From assembly GCF_028746185.1 (NCBI RefSeq), contig NZ_JAQIVH010000003.1, positions 434,001 through 498,000 on the forward strand: a DNA stretch of 64,000 nucleotides, written 5' to 3'. Position 1 is the first letter of the stretch. Each line of letters begins with the position of its first letter. This DNA is from Paenibacillus_E qinlingensis (GTDB lineage: Bacteria; Bacillota; Bacilli; Paenibacillales; NBRC-103111). The notes under the pieces were generated by a model. It was not told the origin of the DNA. It saw only the letters and a list, made by a program, of their open reading frames with translations, and did not search any database. Position numbers and translations under genes: made by a program. This document shows, one piece after another, positions 9,503 to 17,591 of the stretch.

Positions 9503-9546
9503 TTGAAGATGAACCAGCGTCTGTATTGGCGCTGGTTCATCTTCAA
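9503..9546. terminator. 17-bp perfect inverted repeat after the ThuA-like gene
   Basis: Arms at 9503-9519 and 9530-9546 are perfectly complementary with a 10-base loop. There is no long T-run, so it may be a weak terminator or a 3'-end stabiliser. Confidence 0.6.
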
Positions 9547-9675
9547 TTCATTATGTTCGCACCAGACTTCGTCCCCGTATCCGCACTGAGCTTCAACCCG
9601 AGTCCGACCGCGAAGCTGATCCCAACCCAAAGCCGACCGTGAAGCTGACCCGACCCGAACTCGAAGCTGCCCCGA

Positions 9676-9714
9676 CCCCGAACCCGAACCCGAACCCGAA
9701 CCCGAACCCGAACC
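9676..9714. repeat. Hexanucleotide tandem repeat (CCGAAC)n
   Basis: About six copies of CCGAAC in a row. They are preceded from 9590 by degenerate, longer-period repeats built on GAAGCTGACCC and CCCGACC. The tract can be read as a Gly/Ser-rich peptide on the minus strand, but that is a composition artefact. Confidence 0.9.
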
Positions 9715-10310
9715 CAGATCCCGATCCCTCAAGCCGAATGTTGCGAGGTTAGGTTAGTGGGTGGCATTCCGGATGAGCTACTGCTGACGTGGAGGCGAGC
9801 AGGGGTTACAAGTTTTCCACTCCCATTACTCCGTCTACGCCAATTCTTCCATCTCCCCTTGCTCAAAAATGCAAAAATACAACCTTTCTTACTAATTTAT
9901 GGTCGAAATTGACAAATGCGTGCAAAAAGGCAACAATTTCAGCGTATTTCATGAGAATCTTCTGAAATTGCTCCAAATTGATGCCTATTTGCATCAATTT
10001 CCAATAACGGTGGGGAAACCATTTGGAAAAGTGCTTTTTTGCACTTTTGACAGGGGGATAGGACTTGAGGAATTAGACTGAGGACTTGAGAGTTCTCAGA
10101 AGATCAACAACCATACTTGATCGGCATTACATTTATTGTCTTCATTCATTTGCTCCCTTGCTACATTACTCCACGGGCTCCTACTCCTCCACATTACTCC
10201 ACTGTTCTCCATTCTTCTCATTAACCTCACTGCTTTCGCCTACACTTTTTGTCCTTACTACTCATAGTGGGAGTCGGGTCCTTGCACGACGTCCACAGGT
10301 ACCCTCCAGC

Positions 10311-10542
10311 TAACGGACACAGGAGATGGTATTGTGAGTAATGGAGGTTAAACACTTCAAACGGACAGAGGGGATGTTATTTGTGAGTAATGGAAATTTT
10401 GGCACTTTTAACGGACACAGGAGTCTCTATTCGCCAGAAACCAGCCATCAAACAGCACTCTATGCCACATTAACGCCTGTGGTGTCCGTTAGCTCACCAA
10501 AAGAGGAACTCATCAAGGATTAACGTCCATGGTGTCCTTTAG
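10311..10542. repeat. Cluster of ACGGACAC repeats, three direct and two inverted
   Basis: The motif TAACGGACACAGGAG begins at 10311 and 10409, and a close variant at 10359 (AAACGGACAGAGGGG). Two are followed by a similar GTGAGTAATGGA tail. Inverted relatives appear at 10471-10491 and 10521-10542 (ending GTGTCCGTTAG and GTGTCCTTTAG). This looks like a dispersed non-coding repeat family. Confidence 0.8.
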
Positions 10543-10667
10543 CATAGCAATCCTTCGACTGGTGCCCCCAAAATGCCGCAGAATGGCGAACCAATGTCCA
10601 ACATTAGGCGACTTAACGAAGGCCACATTTAAATACATAAATTTCTTTATATAGTCAATTTAAAGAC

Positions 10668-10697
10668 TTGTCTTTTATATGTCCCCTTTCATACAAT
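10668..10697 (+). promoter_or_regulatory. Candidate promoter of sdaAB-sdaAA
   Basis: TTGTCT at 10668-10673 and TACAAT at 10692-10697 are separated by 18 bases, 45 bases upstream of the sdaAB start. Confidence 0.4.
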
Positions 10698-10741
10698 AGG
10701 AGAAGATAGTAAGTAACACCTTAGGATTGGAGCGCTGTGTG

Positions 10742-11422
10742 ATGCGTTTTAAAGATGTGTTTTCCATCATCGGTCCCTCGATGATCGGTCCCTCCTCCTC
10801 GCATACCGCGGGTGCGATTCGTTTGGGACGCGTCGCCAGACAACTGCTAGGTGAGTTGCCGCTCAAAGCAGAGATCACGTTATACGGATCCTTCGCGGAC
10901 ACGTATCGGGGGCATGGCACGGATCTCGCGCTGGTTGGCGGGATTTTGGATTTTGAGACGGATGATCCACGTATTCCTCAAGCGGCAGATGAGGCAGAAG
11001 CGTTAGGCGTCGCTGTAGCTTTTCATATTAGTAAAGATAAGGCCGACCATCCGAACACGGTGGGGATCGTACTTACCTCAGAATCGCGGAAAGTCAGCAT
11101 GAGAGGGGCCTCGATCGGTGGAGGTAATGTAGAAATAATTAACGTTGATCAATTTGACGTGAAATTCACAGCGAATTATCCCACATTGGTCATTTCACAT
11201 CATGATCGGCCAGGAATGATTGCAGACATTACGACGCTCCTAGGCAGCAATTTAATCAATATTGGTTTTATGGATTTGGATCGAAAAGGGCGGAACCGAG
11301 AGGCGATGACGGTCATTGAGACGGATGCGTCGATTCCAGCTACTTTAGTCGAACAAATACTAAGCTTGAAAATGATCACCGACGTTAGAAAAGTGGACCT
11401 TGCAGAAAGGGGCGACGCATGA
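10742..11422 (+). CDS. sdaAB: L-serine dehydratase, iron-sulfur-dependent, beta subunit
   Basis: A 226-residue subunit of the oxygen-sensitive [4Fe-4S] L-serine deaminase (L-serine to pyruvate plus ammonia). The N-terminal signature SIIGPSMIGPSSSHTAGA lies at about residues 8-25, and a C-terminal ACT domain occupies about residues 144-222 (VISHHDRPGMIADITTLLGS). The ATG at 10742 is preferred because the family begins MRFKDVFS; TTG at 10727 is in frame upstream. Its last codons overlap the start of sdaAA by four bases (ATGA), showing translational coupling. Confidence 0.95.
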   Translation: MRFKDVFSIIGPSMIGPSSSHTAGAIRLGRVARQLLGELPLKAEITLYGSFADTYRGHGTDLALVGGILDFETDDPRIPQAADEAEALGVAVAFHISKDKADHPNTVGIVLTSESRKVSMRGASIGGGNVEIINVDQFDVKFTANYPTLVISHHDRPGMIADITTLLGSNLINIGFMDLDRKGRNREAMTVIETDASIPATLVEQILSLKMITDVRKVDLAERGDA

Positions 11423-12303
11423 GATTCCGGACATTAAAGCAACTTGCTGAGGTATGCGCAGCGGAAGGCTTGACGATAGCAGAAGTGATGCTGGCTGATC
11501 AAAGTCAAGAATCAGGAAAACCGCCCGAATATGTGTTTGAGAAGATGCGAGCGTACTATCAAATTATGAAAGAGGCTGTGACCAAAGGCCTTACCGAGGA
11601 TACGACCTCGCGAAGCGGGCTAACAGGGAAGGATGCGCAGCGTGTCGCCTCCTATCTTACGACAACGGAGGCATCGCTCGGCGAAGAGGCTTGCAAGGCG
11701 ATGGCTTATGCTCTCGCCGTTTCGGAGGTTAATGCATCCATGGGCCGAATTATTGCGACGCCAACAGCGGGCTCATGCGGAATTATTCCAGGGGTATTTA
11801 TCAGTTCTCAGCAGCGTTTTGGCTGGGATGATGATCACTTGGTCAAAGGGTTGCTCTGTGCGGGTGCAATTGGCTATGTGATCGCCAATAATTCGTTCGT
11901 TTCTGGCGCAGAAGGCGGATGCCAGGCCGAAGTTGGCTCGGCGATCGGGATGGCGGCTGGCGCACTCGTTGAGTTGCGCGGCGGAACGCCAGAACAAGCA
12001 ATGCATGCGGTAGGGCTTGCGCTCAAGAATACACTCGGACTGATCTGCGATCCTGTCGGTGGACTGGTGGAAATCCCTTGCATCGTCCGCAACGGTTTTG
12101 GCGCGGTTAACGCCATGGCAGCAGCCGATATGGCTTTGGCCGGTGTCAGATCAGTGATCCCTTCCGATGAGGTTGTCCAAGTCATGTACGAAGTGGGCAC
12201 AGCCATGCCGGAGAAACATCGCGAAACGGCCAAAGGCGGCCTAGCTCAGACACCGACTGGGCGGAAGATTATGAAGGAACTGAACCTAAATAGGAAACAA
12301 TAG
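11419..12303 (+). CDS. sdaAA: L-serine dehydratase, iron-sulfur-dependent, alpha subunit
   Basis: A 294-residue catalytic subunit. Cysteines C168, C210 and C221 have the spacing (42 and 11 residues) of the three cluster ligands known in the single-chain enzyme, within GGCQAEVG, ICDPVGG and IPCIVRN. The TPTAGSCGI motif lies at 114-122. It forms the active enzyme with the beta subunit directly upstream. The operon ends in a strong hairpin. Confidence 0.96.
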   Translation: MRFRTLKQLAEVCAAEGLTIAEVMLADQSQESGKPPEYVFEKMRAYYQIMKEAVTKGLTEDTTSRSGLTGKDAQRVASYLTTTEASLGEEACKAMAYALAVSEVNASMGRIIATPTAGSCGIIPGVFISSQQRFGWDDDHLVKGLLCAGAIGYVIANNSFVSGAEGGCQAEVGSAIGMAAGALVELRGGTPEQAMHAVGLALKNTLGLICDPVGGLVEIPCIVRNGFGAVNAMAAADMALAGVRSVIPSDEVVQVMYEVGTAMPEKHRETAKGGLAQTPTGRKIMKELNLNRKQ

Positions 12304-12313
12304 CAGGCGTACA

Positions 12314-12360
12314 AATAACCGCCCCCTCATGGCATTCCATACCTAGAGGGGGCGGTTATT
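12314..12360. terminator. Bidirectional terminator between sdaAA and the dioxygenase gene
   Basis: A 15-bp perfect GC-rich stem (12314-12328 with 12346-12360) ends in ATT-rich flanks. It serves both convergent transcripts. Confidence 0.8.
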
Positions 12361-12362
12361 AT

Positions 12363-13277
12363 TTAAGAGGCATTGGGCTGCTTTTTGCGTGTAACGCTTT
12401 GTCGACCATCAATGCTAACAGGGATATCTCCATCTACAGTAACGCGGCGCACAATCCGATGCTGATCGCCATAATCATTAATCGCATAATGCTGCGTTGC
12501 CCGATTATCCCAAATTACGACATCGCCAGGGGACCAGCGCCACCGAACGGTATTTTCCAGCTTCGTGATATGGGATTGAAGCAGCGCAAGTAATTGCGCA
12601 GAATCAGCAGAGGAAAGGCCAATAATTTTTTTTGCAAAATGCCCAAGTACCAAGGTGCGCTCACCCGTTTCTGGATGCACACGAACGAGAGGATGTTCCG
12701 TTTCATACACGGTGGAGGCAAATACGTCCCGATGATGCTGCTTGGCGGAGTCTGATACTTGCGGACGATGTGCAGCATAGTCGTAATCATTACTATGCAC
12801 TGCCCAGAGCCGATCAACCAGGTTGCGTAGCTCGGCAGGCAGGTGCTCATACGCAGCGGCCGTATTCGCCCAGACGGTATCTCCGCCTGAGAGCGGCACA
12901 ACGACGGCACGGAGGACGGATGCTTGTGGATAAGCATCCACGAAGGTTACGTCTGTGTGCCAGGAATCAGCTCTTCCCCCATGATTGGAATCTAGCTCTA
13001 GCACATAGTCGGTACCCTGTTTAATAGGAACCGTAGGATGAGCGACAGGAGCACCTAACAAGCGGGCGAATGCTTCTTGTCCAGCATCATCCAGCTGGTG
13101 CTGTCCACGAAAGAAAAGCACTTTATGCTGCAATAAGGCTTCTCGGATCGCTGAAACTGATTGAGTCTCCAGTTCTGCATGAAGACTTACTCCTTTAATT
13201 TCCGCGCCAATTCTTCCTGCAATCGGCAATACCTCAATGTCCCCAGTTGTTTGCTTAACTTGCTCATTTGTGCTCAT
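12363..13277 (-). CDS. TauD/TfdA-family Fe(II)/2-oxoglutarate dioxygenase
   Basis: A 304-residue non-haem iron dioxygenase. The facial triad is H107, D109 (WHTDVTF) and H263 (ATQHYA). An Arg for 2-oxoglutarate lies in DQHRIVRRV (about 274-278). Such enzymes oxygenate taurine, alkylsulfonates or sulfate esters to release sulfite or sulfate. The ATG at 13277 is chosen because GGAGG lies eight bases upstream; the TTG at 13292 would precede that site. It is the last gene of the operon with an LLM monooxygenase and a sulfonate-type ABC transporter, which supports a sulfur-scavenging role; the substrate is inferred only. Confidence 0.9.
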   Translation of the reverse strand: MSTNEQVKQTTGDIEVLPIAGRIGAEIKGVSLHAELETQSVSAIREALLQHKVLFFRGQHQLDDAGQEAFARLLGAPVAHPTVPIKQGTDYVLELDSNHGGRADSWHTDVTFVDAYPQASVLRAVVVPLSGGDTVWANTAAAYEHLPAELRNLVDRLWAVHSNDYDYAAHRPQVSDSAKQHHRDVFASTVYETEHPLVRVHPETGERTLVLGHFAKKIIGLSSADSAQLLALLQSHITKLENTVRWRWSPGDVVIWDNRATQHYAINDYGDQHRIVRRVTVDGDIPVSIDGRQSVTRKKQPNAS

Positions 13278-13302
13278 CGTCTTGGCCTCCAATATTATAG
13301 TT

Positions 13303-14652
13303 TTATGCGCCTTCTACGGCAACAGTCGCATACTGGTTAAGGGGTCTTGCGAGTCCCAAATGCCCCCGAAGCGTGGATCCGGAATACTCCGTTCGGAACA
13401 AACCTCTACGCTGTAGTTCCGGAATGACAAACTCGGCGAATTCTTCGATACCTGCTGGTAAATACGGCGGCATCACATTAAAGCCGTCACTGCCCCCATG
13501 TAAGAACCATTCTTCGAGTTGATCGGCGATTTGGATAGGGGTACCAGCGAATGTGCGATGCCCACGACCGCCAGCTAGGCGGTGAAGCAAGGCACGGATG
13601 GTTAAATTCTCGCGCCCTGCGAGGTCAACGACAAGCTGAAAGCGGCTTTTATTGCCGTTGATGTCGGACAAGCTAGGAAGCTCGGGTAACGGACCATCCA
13701 AGGGATAGGAGTGCAAATCGACGCCTAGCATATTTGACAGTTGATTGAGTCCATATTCAGGAACGGTTAATTCGTTTAATTGTTGCTCTTTCTCTTTGGC
13801 CTCAGATTCGGTCCTACCGATGATGGGGCAGATGCCAGGCAATATTTTTAACTGTTCAGGAGAGCGGCCATACTTCACTAATCTAGCTTTGACATCGGAG
13901 TAAAATTGCTGGGCTTCGACTAGGGTTTGCTGTGCGGTAAATATCGCCTCGGCGTACTGGGCAGCGAATTCTTTGCCATCCTCGGAAGAGCCAGCTTGAA
14001 CGAGCACGGGATACCCCTGCGGAGATCTAGGAATATTCAAGGGACCACGAACTTTGAACGTGTCGCCGACATGATTGATCTCTCGGACTTTACTCCGATC
14101 TGCGAAGGTGCCAGACTCCCGGTCGATGATGAGAGCTTCATCTTCCCAGCTATCCCACAAGCTGGTTGTGACTTCTAAGAATTCTTTTGCCCGTTCATAG
14201 CGCTTGCTGTGCTCTAAATGGGTATCTTTGCTGAAATTGCTGGCTTCAAAGGAGCTGCCAGACGTAACAATATTCCAACCAGCGCGACCTTTGCTGATAT
14301 GGTCCAGCGAAGCGAATTTACGGGCAACATGAAAAGGTTCGTTGTACGTCGTCGAGACGGTGCCAATCAGTCCAATATGCTCTGTAACAGCGGCTAATGC
14401 CGACAGTAAAGTAAACGGTTCGAGGCCGACAAACGCGCCATGCTTAATATTTTGACTTACGGCCAACCCATCAGCGAGAAAGAGAGAGTCGAACTTGGCT
14501 TTCTCGGCAATTTGAGCGATTCGTTGAAAATACCGAATATCGGTAATGTTCTCAGGTTCCGTATTCTGATGTCTCCATGAAGCCTCGTGATGTCCCGTGT
14601 TCATGAGAAAAACATTTAAATGCAGTTGTCTTTTGGATTGACTCATCGTCAT
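13303..14652 (-). CDS. LLM-class flavin-dependent monooxygenase (NtaA/SnaA/DszA family)
   Basis: A 449-residue luciferase-like monooxygenase using reduced FMN from a partner reductase. Typical family stretches are FDSLFLADGLAV (residues about 54-65), FTLLSALAAVTEHIGLIGT, and RAGWNIVTS (about 123-131). Length fits the NtaA/DszA group, which cleaves C-N or C-S bonds in chelators and organosulfur compounds. It lies between the permease and dioxygenase genes with short gaps. No flavin reductase gene is in the operon, so that partner must be elsewhere. The start at 14652 follows AAAGGTGG; ATG at 14646 is an alternative. Confidence 0.9.
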   Translation of the reverse strand: MTMSQSKRQLHLNVFLMNTGHHEASWRHQNTEPENITDIRYFQRIAQIAEKAKFDSLFLADGLAVSQNIKHGAFVGLEPFTLLSALAAVTEHIGLIGTVSTTYNEPFHVARKFASLDHISKGRAGWNIVTSGSSFEASNFSKDTHLEHSKRYERAKEFLEVTTSLWDSWEDEALIIDRESGTFADRSKVREINHVGDTFKVRGPLNIPRSPQGYPVLVQAGSSEDGKEFAAQYAEAIFTAQQTLVEAQQFYSDVKARLVKYGRSPEQLKILPGICPIIGRTESEAKEKEQQLNELTVPEYGLNQLSNMLGVDLHSYPLDGPLPELPSLSDINGNKSRFQLVVDLAGRENLTIRALLHRLAGGRGHRTFAGTPIQIADQLEEWFLHGGSDGFNVMPPYLPAGIEEFAEFVIPELQRRGLFRTEYSGSTLRGHLGLARPLNQYATVAVEGA

Positions 14653-14670
14653 TCACGCCACCTTTTTCGT

Positions 14671-15507
14671 TTATTCACTGTATGTTTGCTTCCAGCCGGT
14701 CAATCTTTTCTCAAGCGTAACAAGCAGAAAATTAATAATGACACCAATTACAGAAATCGAAATAATACCTGCGTACATGTTCGTAATCTGGAAGCTGAAT
14801 TGCGTGTATTGAATTAAGTAACCCAGGCCAGATTTGGCTCCGACCATTTCAGCGGCGACAAGTACGAGAATTGAGCTTGCACCTGCCTGCCGAATGCCTA
14901 CAAAAATCGTGGGAATTGCAGCAGGGATGATAACCTTGCGAAAGAGTTGGATCGAAGACAAGCCCATGGAACGAGCCGATTTAATTAAAAGGGGTTCCAC
15001 ATTTTTCACACCACTAATGGTGTTCAGTAGAAGTGGGAAAGCGCACGCATAGAGCACGATGGCGACTTTGGAGGTTTCACCTAGCCCTAATAAGAGGATG
15101 AATACAGGTAAAATAGCCAGTGCTGCGGTATTCCGAAGCAATTCAAGCAAAGGGTTGAGATACTCGGAGACGGGCTTCCACCAGCCTATCGCAAGTCCGA
15201 GGGGAATACTGAGCAATATGGCTAAGGCGAAACCGCCGAGAGAGCGCGATAAGCTTGCAGTCGTATTCTCAGCAAGATCACCGGAGAGCAGCAGTTGCCA
15301 CCAGGCCGTAGCAATTTCGGAGATCGGTGGGAAGAAAGTGGCGTCGACGAGGCCGAGGCGCGGGGCAAATTCCCATAAGAGCAGCAAGGCAAGAATTACA
15401 ATGGAGTTTTTAAAAGCTTTCCGCAGCTTTGTTACGATCCAACCGATGGCATCAAAGCTTTCCTTTCTACCTAAGACCAAGGCTTTACCTGCATTCACAC
15501 TAGCCAT
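14671..15507 (-). CDS. Sulfonate/nitrate/taurine-type ABC transporter permease (SsuC-like)
   Basis: A 278-residue membrane protein with about six hydrophobic segments and the ATPase-contacting EAA-type loop near residues 175-195 (KSARSMGLSSIQLFRKVIIP). The N-terminus is cytoplasmic and basic. Its start overlaps the end of the ATPase gene by eight bases, so the two are coupled. It forms the import channel with the ATPase at 15500-16378 and the binding protein at 16414-17457. Confidence 0.92.
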   Translation of the reverse strand: MASVNAGKALVLGRKESFDAIGWIVTKLRKAFKNSIVILALLLLWEFAPRLGLVDATFFPPISEIATAWWQLLLSGDLAENTTASLSRSLGGFALAILLSIPLGLAIGWWKPVSEYLNPLLELLRNTAALAILPVFILLLGLGETSKVAIVLYACAFPLLLNTISGVKNVEPLLIKSARSMGLSSIQLFRKVIIPAAIPTIFVGIRQAGASSILVLVAAEMVGAKSGLGYLIQYTQFSFQITNMYAGIISISVIGVIINFLLVTLEKRLTGWKQTYSE

Positions 15508-16378
15508 TGATAACGCCTCCTTTAATCACTGATTTACTTGGCTCAAAGCTATCCAAGGTTTTACTTTTCTCTTGTTCTTGCGCTCTGCTTACTTCATCTT
15601 TGAGTAAATCCCATACTTCATGCCGCAGCTTGACGAAATCTGGGTTGGACCTCAAATCCTCTTCACTCCTCCTCGATTCAAAAGGAATATCAAGCACTGT
15701 CTTGATTCGTCCAGGACGCGAGGTCATGACAGCCACTCGTTGCCCCAAATAAACCGCTTCTTCGATACCGTGCGTGATAAAAATAATCGTTTTCTTCGTG
15801 GCTTCCCAGATGCGCAATAGCTCGCTTTGCAGTGTTTCTCGTGTTTGTGCATCAAGCGCTGCGAAAGGCTCATCCATCAGCAGCACTTCAGGGTCATAAG
15901 CTAAGCTTCTTGCAATTGCAACGCGCTGCTTCATGCCGCCGGAAATTTCGTGGGGGTATCTATTTTCGAAACCGGATAAGCCCACTAACTGAATGAACTC
16001 TAAGGCGATTTTACGTCGTTCCTTACGAGGCACGCCCTTGGCCTCCAAACCAAATTCCACATTGGCAAGTGTTGTTTTCCAAGGGAACAAGGCATACTGC
16101 TGGAACACAATCCCCCGATCAAGATTAGGCCCAGTGATGGGCTTCCCATCTAGTAGAATTTGCCCGCTGCTAGGCTTCGTTAACCCTGCGAGGAGGTCCA
16201 ACAGTGTTGATTTACCGCAACCGCTGGGCCCAACAATGACCATGAATTCTCCCTGTTTGACGTCCAAATTAATATCCTGTAAGGCGGAGATGGGCTGAGA
16301 ATCTTCTTTCAGGTGCCCCAAGTTTCGTTGAATACGAAATGATTTTTGCACATGCTGAATGCTAATTTTAGCTGTCAT
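15500..16378 (-). CDS. Sulfonate/nitrate/taurine-type ABC transporter ATP-binding protein (SsuB-like)
   Basis: A 292-residue ABC ATPase. Walker A is GPSGCGKST (about residues 51-59), the signature is HEISGGMKQR, Walker B is VLLMDEPFAALD, and the switch histidine is in FITHGIEEA. It has a longer C-terminal tail than minimal SsuB. It energises import by the adjacent permease. The start ATG at 16378 is preceded by a purine-rich site. Confidence 0.93.
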   Translation of the reverse strand: MTAKISIQHVQKSFRIQRNLGHLKEDSQPISALQDINLDVKQGEFMVIVGPSGCGKSTLLDLLAGLTKPSSGQILLDGKPITGPNLDRGIVFQQYALFPWKTTLANVEFGLEAKGVPRKERRKIALEFIQLVGLSGFENRYPHEISGGMKQRVAIARSLAYDPEVLLMDEPFAALDAQTRETLQSELLRIWEATKKTIIFITHGIEEAVYLGQRVAVMTSRPGRIKTVLDIPFESRRSEEDLRSNPDFVKLRHEVWDLLKDEVSRAQEQEKSKTLDSFEPSKSVIKGGVING

Positions 16379-16413
16379 AGATTTGCCTCCTTCACGTTTT
16401 CTTCAGATGGTGT

Positions 16414-17457
16414 TTACTTTTTCTCATTGACAAAAGGGTTAAATTCATTCGTATATAAGCCTTTGACTTTTAACTGTCCCTCTTTGATCACGCCTTCGTC
16501 GACAAGCCAATGGATCCAGGTGTCGAATTCTTTGTCAGAAATGAGCCCCCCTTTTCCTGCGATGCCCGTACTTTTCCAGAACTTAACGGTAGAGGTGTCT
16601 TCTTTGCGATCGCGTGCGTTGATGATTTTCTCATAACGTGCCACAACTTCGCTCTGAGGTGTTGTACGCGCCCATTCAATGGCTTTGGCCGTCGCTTCAA
16701 CGAATTTTTGAGAAGCATTGGGATTGTTCTTGATAAATTTGTCAGTCAGCACATAGCTTCCAGCACTAAAATTGCCAAATAAATCTTTATCTTTGAATAA
16801 TGGCTGAATGCCGCCGCGTTCCAGCGCTTTATCACGAAGGGTGCCGCCAAGTGCGGCTACATCAATTTGTGCAGCACGCAATGTTTGCTCTGATGTCACT
16901 GGTGGAACGACAACCAAGGTGACTTGCTTAATTTCTTCAGATGTGAGACCGGCTCTGTGCAAATATTCTTTAATGACGAATTCGTGATGTGCACCTAACG
17001 TATTTACCGCAATTTTTTTGCCGATAAGATCCTTTGCTGTTTTAATCGGACTGCCATCTAGGACCTAATATCCAGTCCACGTATTATCATCGACACCATA
17101 GTAAGAAATAACGGGCTTAATCGGTGCCTTCGCAGCGATCAGTTTCACGATGGCACCATTGAAGGCACCCCCGAAATCTGTATCACCGGTTACAACGGCT
17201 TGAATATCTTGCGGGCCGGAGATGGTATTGCCGATAAATTTCAGCTTCAAGGGGGCGAGGTAGCCTAAATCTTCAGCCAATTCGGGGTAAGTAACAGAAC
17301 CGACGCTGCCTTGATAGCGAAGCTCAGAAACTTCTGGCGTCTGGCCTTTCGCTGTAACGGTTTGATCTTTGTTACCACACGCGGATACGACTAGGGATGA
17401 GGCAAGGACGAAAGATAAGGCAGTCACATAACTTCTTTTCAATGGTATGGTCAACAT
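16414..17457 (-). pseudogene. Sulfonate-type ABC substrate-binding lipoprotein gene interrupted by an in-frame TAG
   Basis: The gene encodes a periplasmic-type binding lipoprotein of the SsuA/TauA/NMT1 family, 347 codons long. It begins with a lipoprotein signal (lipobox VVSAC, Cys near residue 27) and continues with ELRYQGSVGSVTYPELAEDL. A single TAG at 17065-17067, after DDNTWTGY, splits it; the same frame resumes at once with VLDGSPIKTAKDLIGKKIAV and runs to the stop at 16414. No frameshift is seen. Either the gene is a recent pseudogene, or the stop is suppressed, or it is a sequencing error. The start ATG at 17457 has AAGGGGG upstream. Confidence 0.88.
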
Positions 17458-17591
17458 AGTCCAATTCCCCCTTACGATAATTTCTGATTTTAAACTTATA
17501 ATTCCTATAGACTTACTCTGTATTAGTTTCTATAATGAAATATACGATTGCACCCATTTTCTGTCAATAAATTGGCGACACATGAACAGGA

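Larger units (their letters stand above)
9547..10667. other. Gene-free, repeat-rich intergenic region
   Basis: No convincing gene is seen in this kilobase. It holds the CCGAAC tract, an AT-rich block (9880-10060) with the short hairpin AAAAGTGC/GCACTTTT at 10028-10049, and the ACGGACAC repeat cluster at 10311-10542. Short open frames here lack ribosome binding sites and protein-like composition. Confidence 0.7.

Noticed and set aside
9499..9732. Gly/Ser-rich protein on the minus strand
   Set aside because: It is the translation of the CCGAAC hexanucleotide tract, with no ribosome binding site and no conserved-looking sequence.
9899..10081. 60-residue protein in the AT-rich intergenic block
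   Set aside because: No ribosome binding site, and the sequence is part of a repeat-like AT-rich stretch with a hairpin.
17065..17067. Pyrrolysine or other recoding at the TAG
   Set aside because: No recoding element or pyl genes are visible, and the protein family has no known use of it; mutation or error is simpler.
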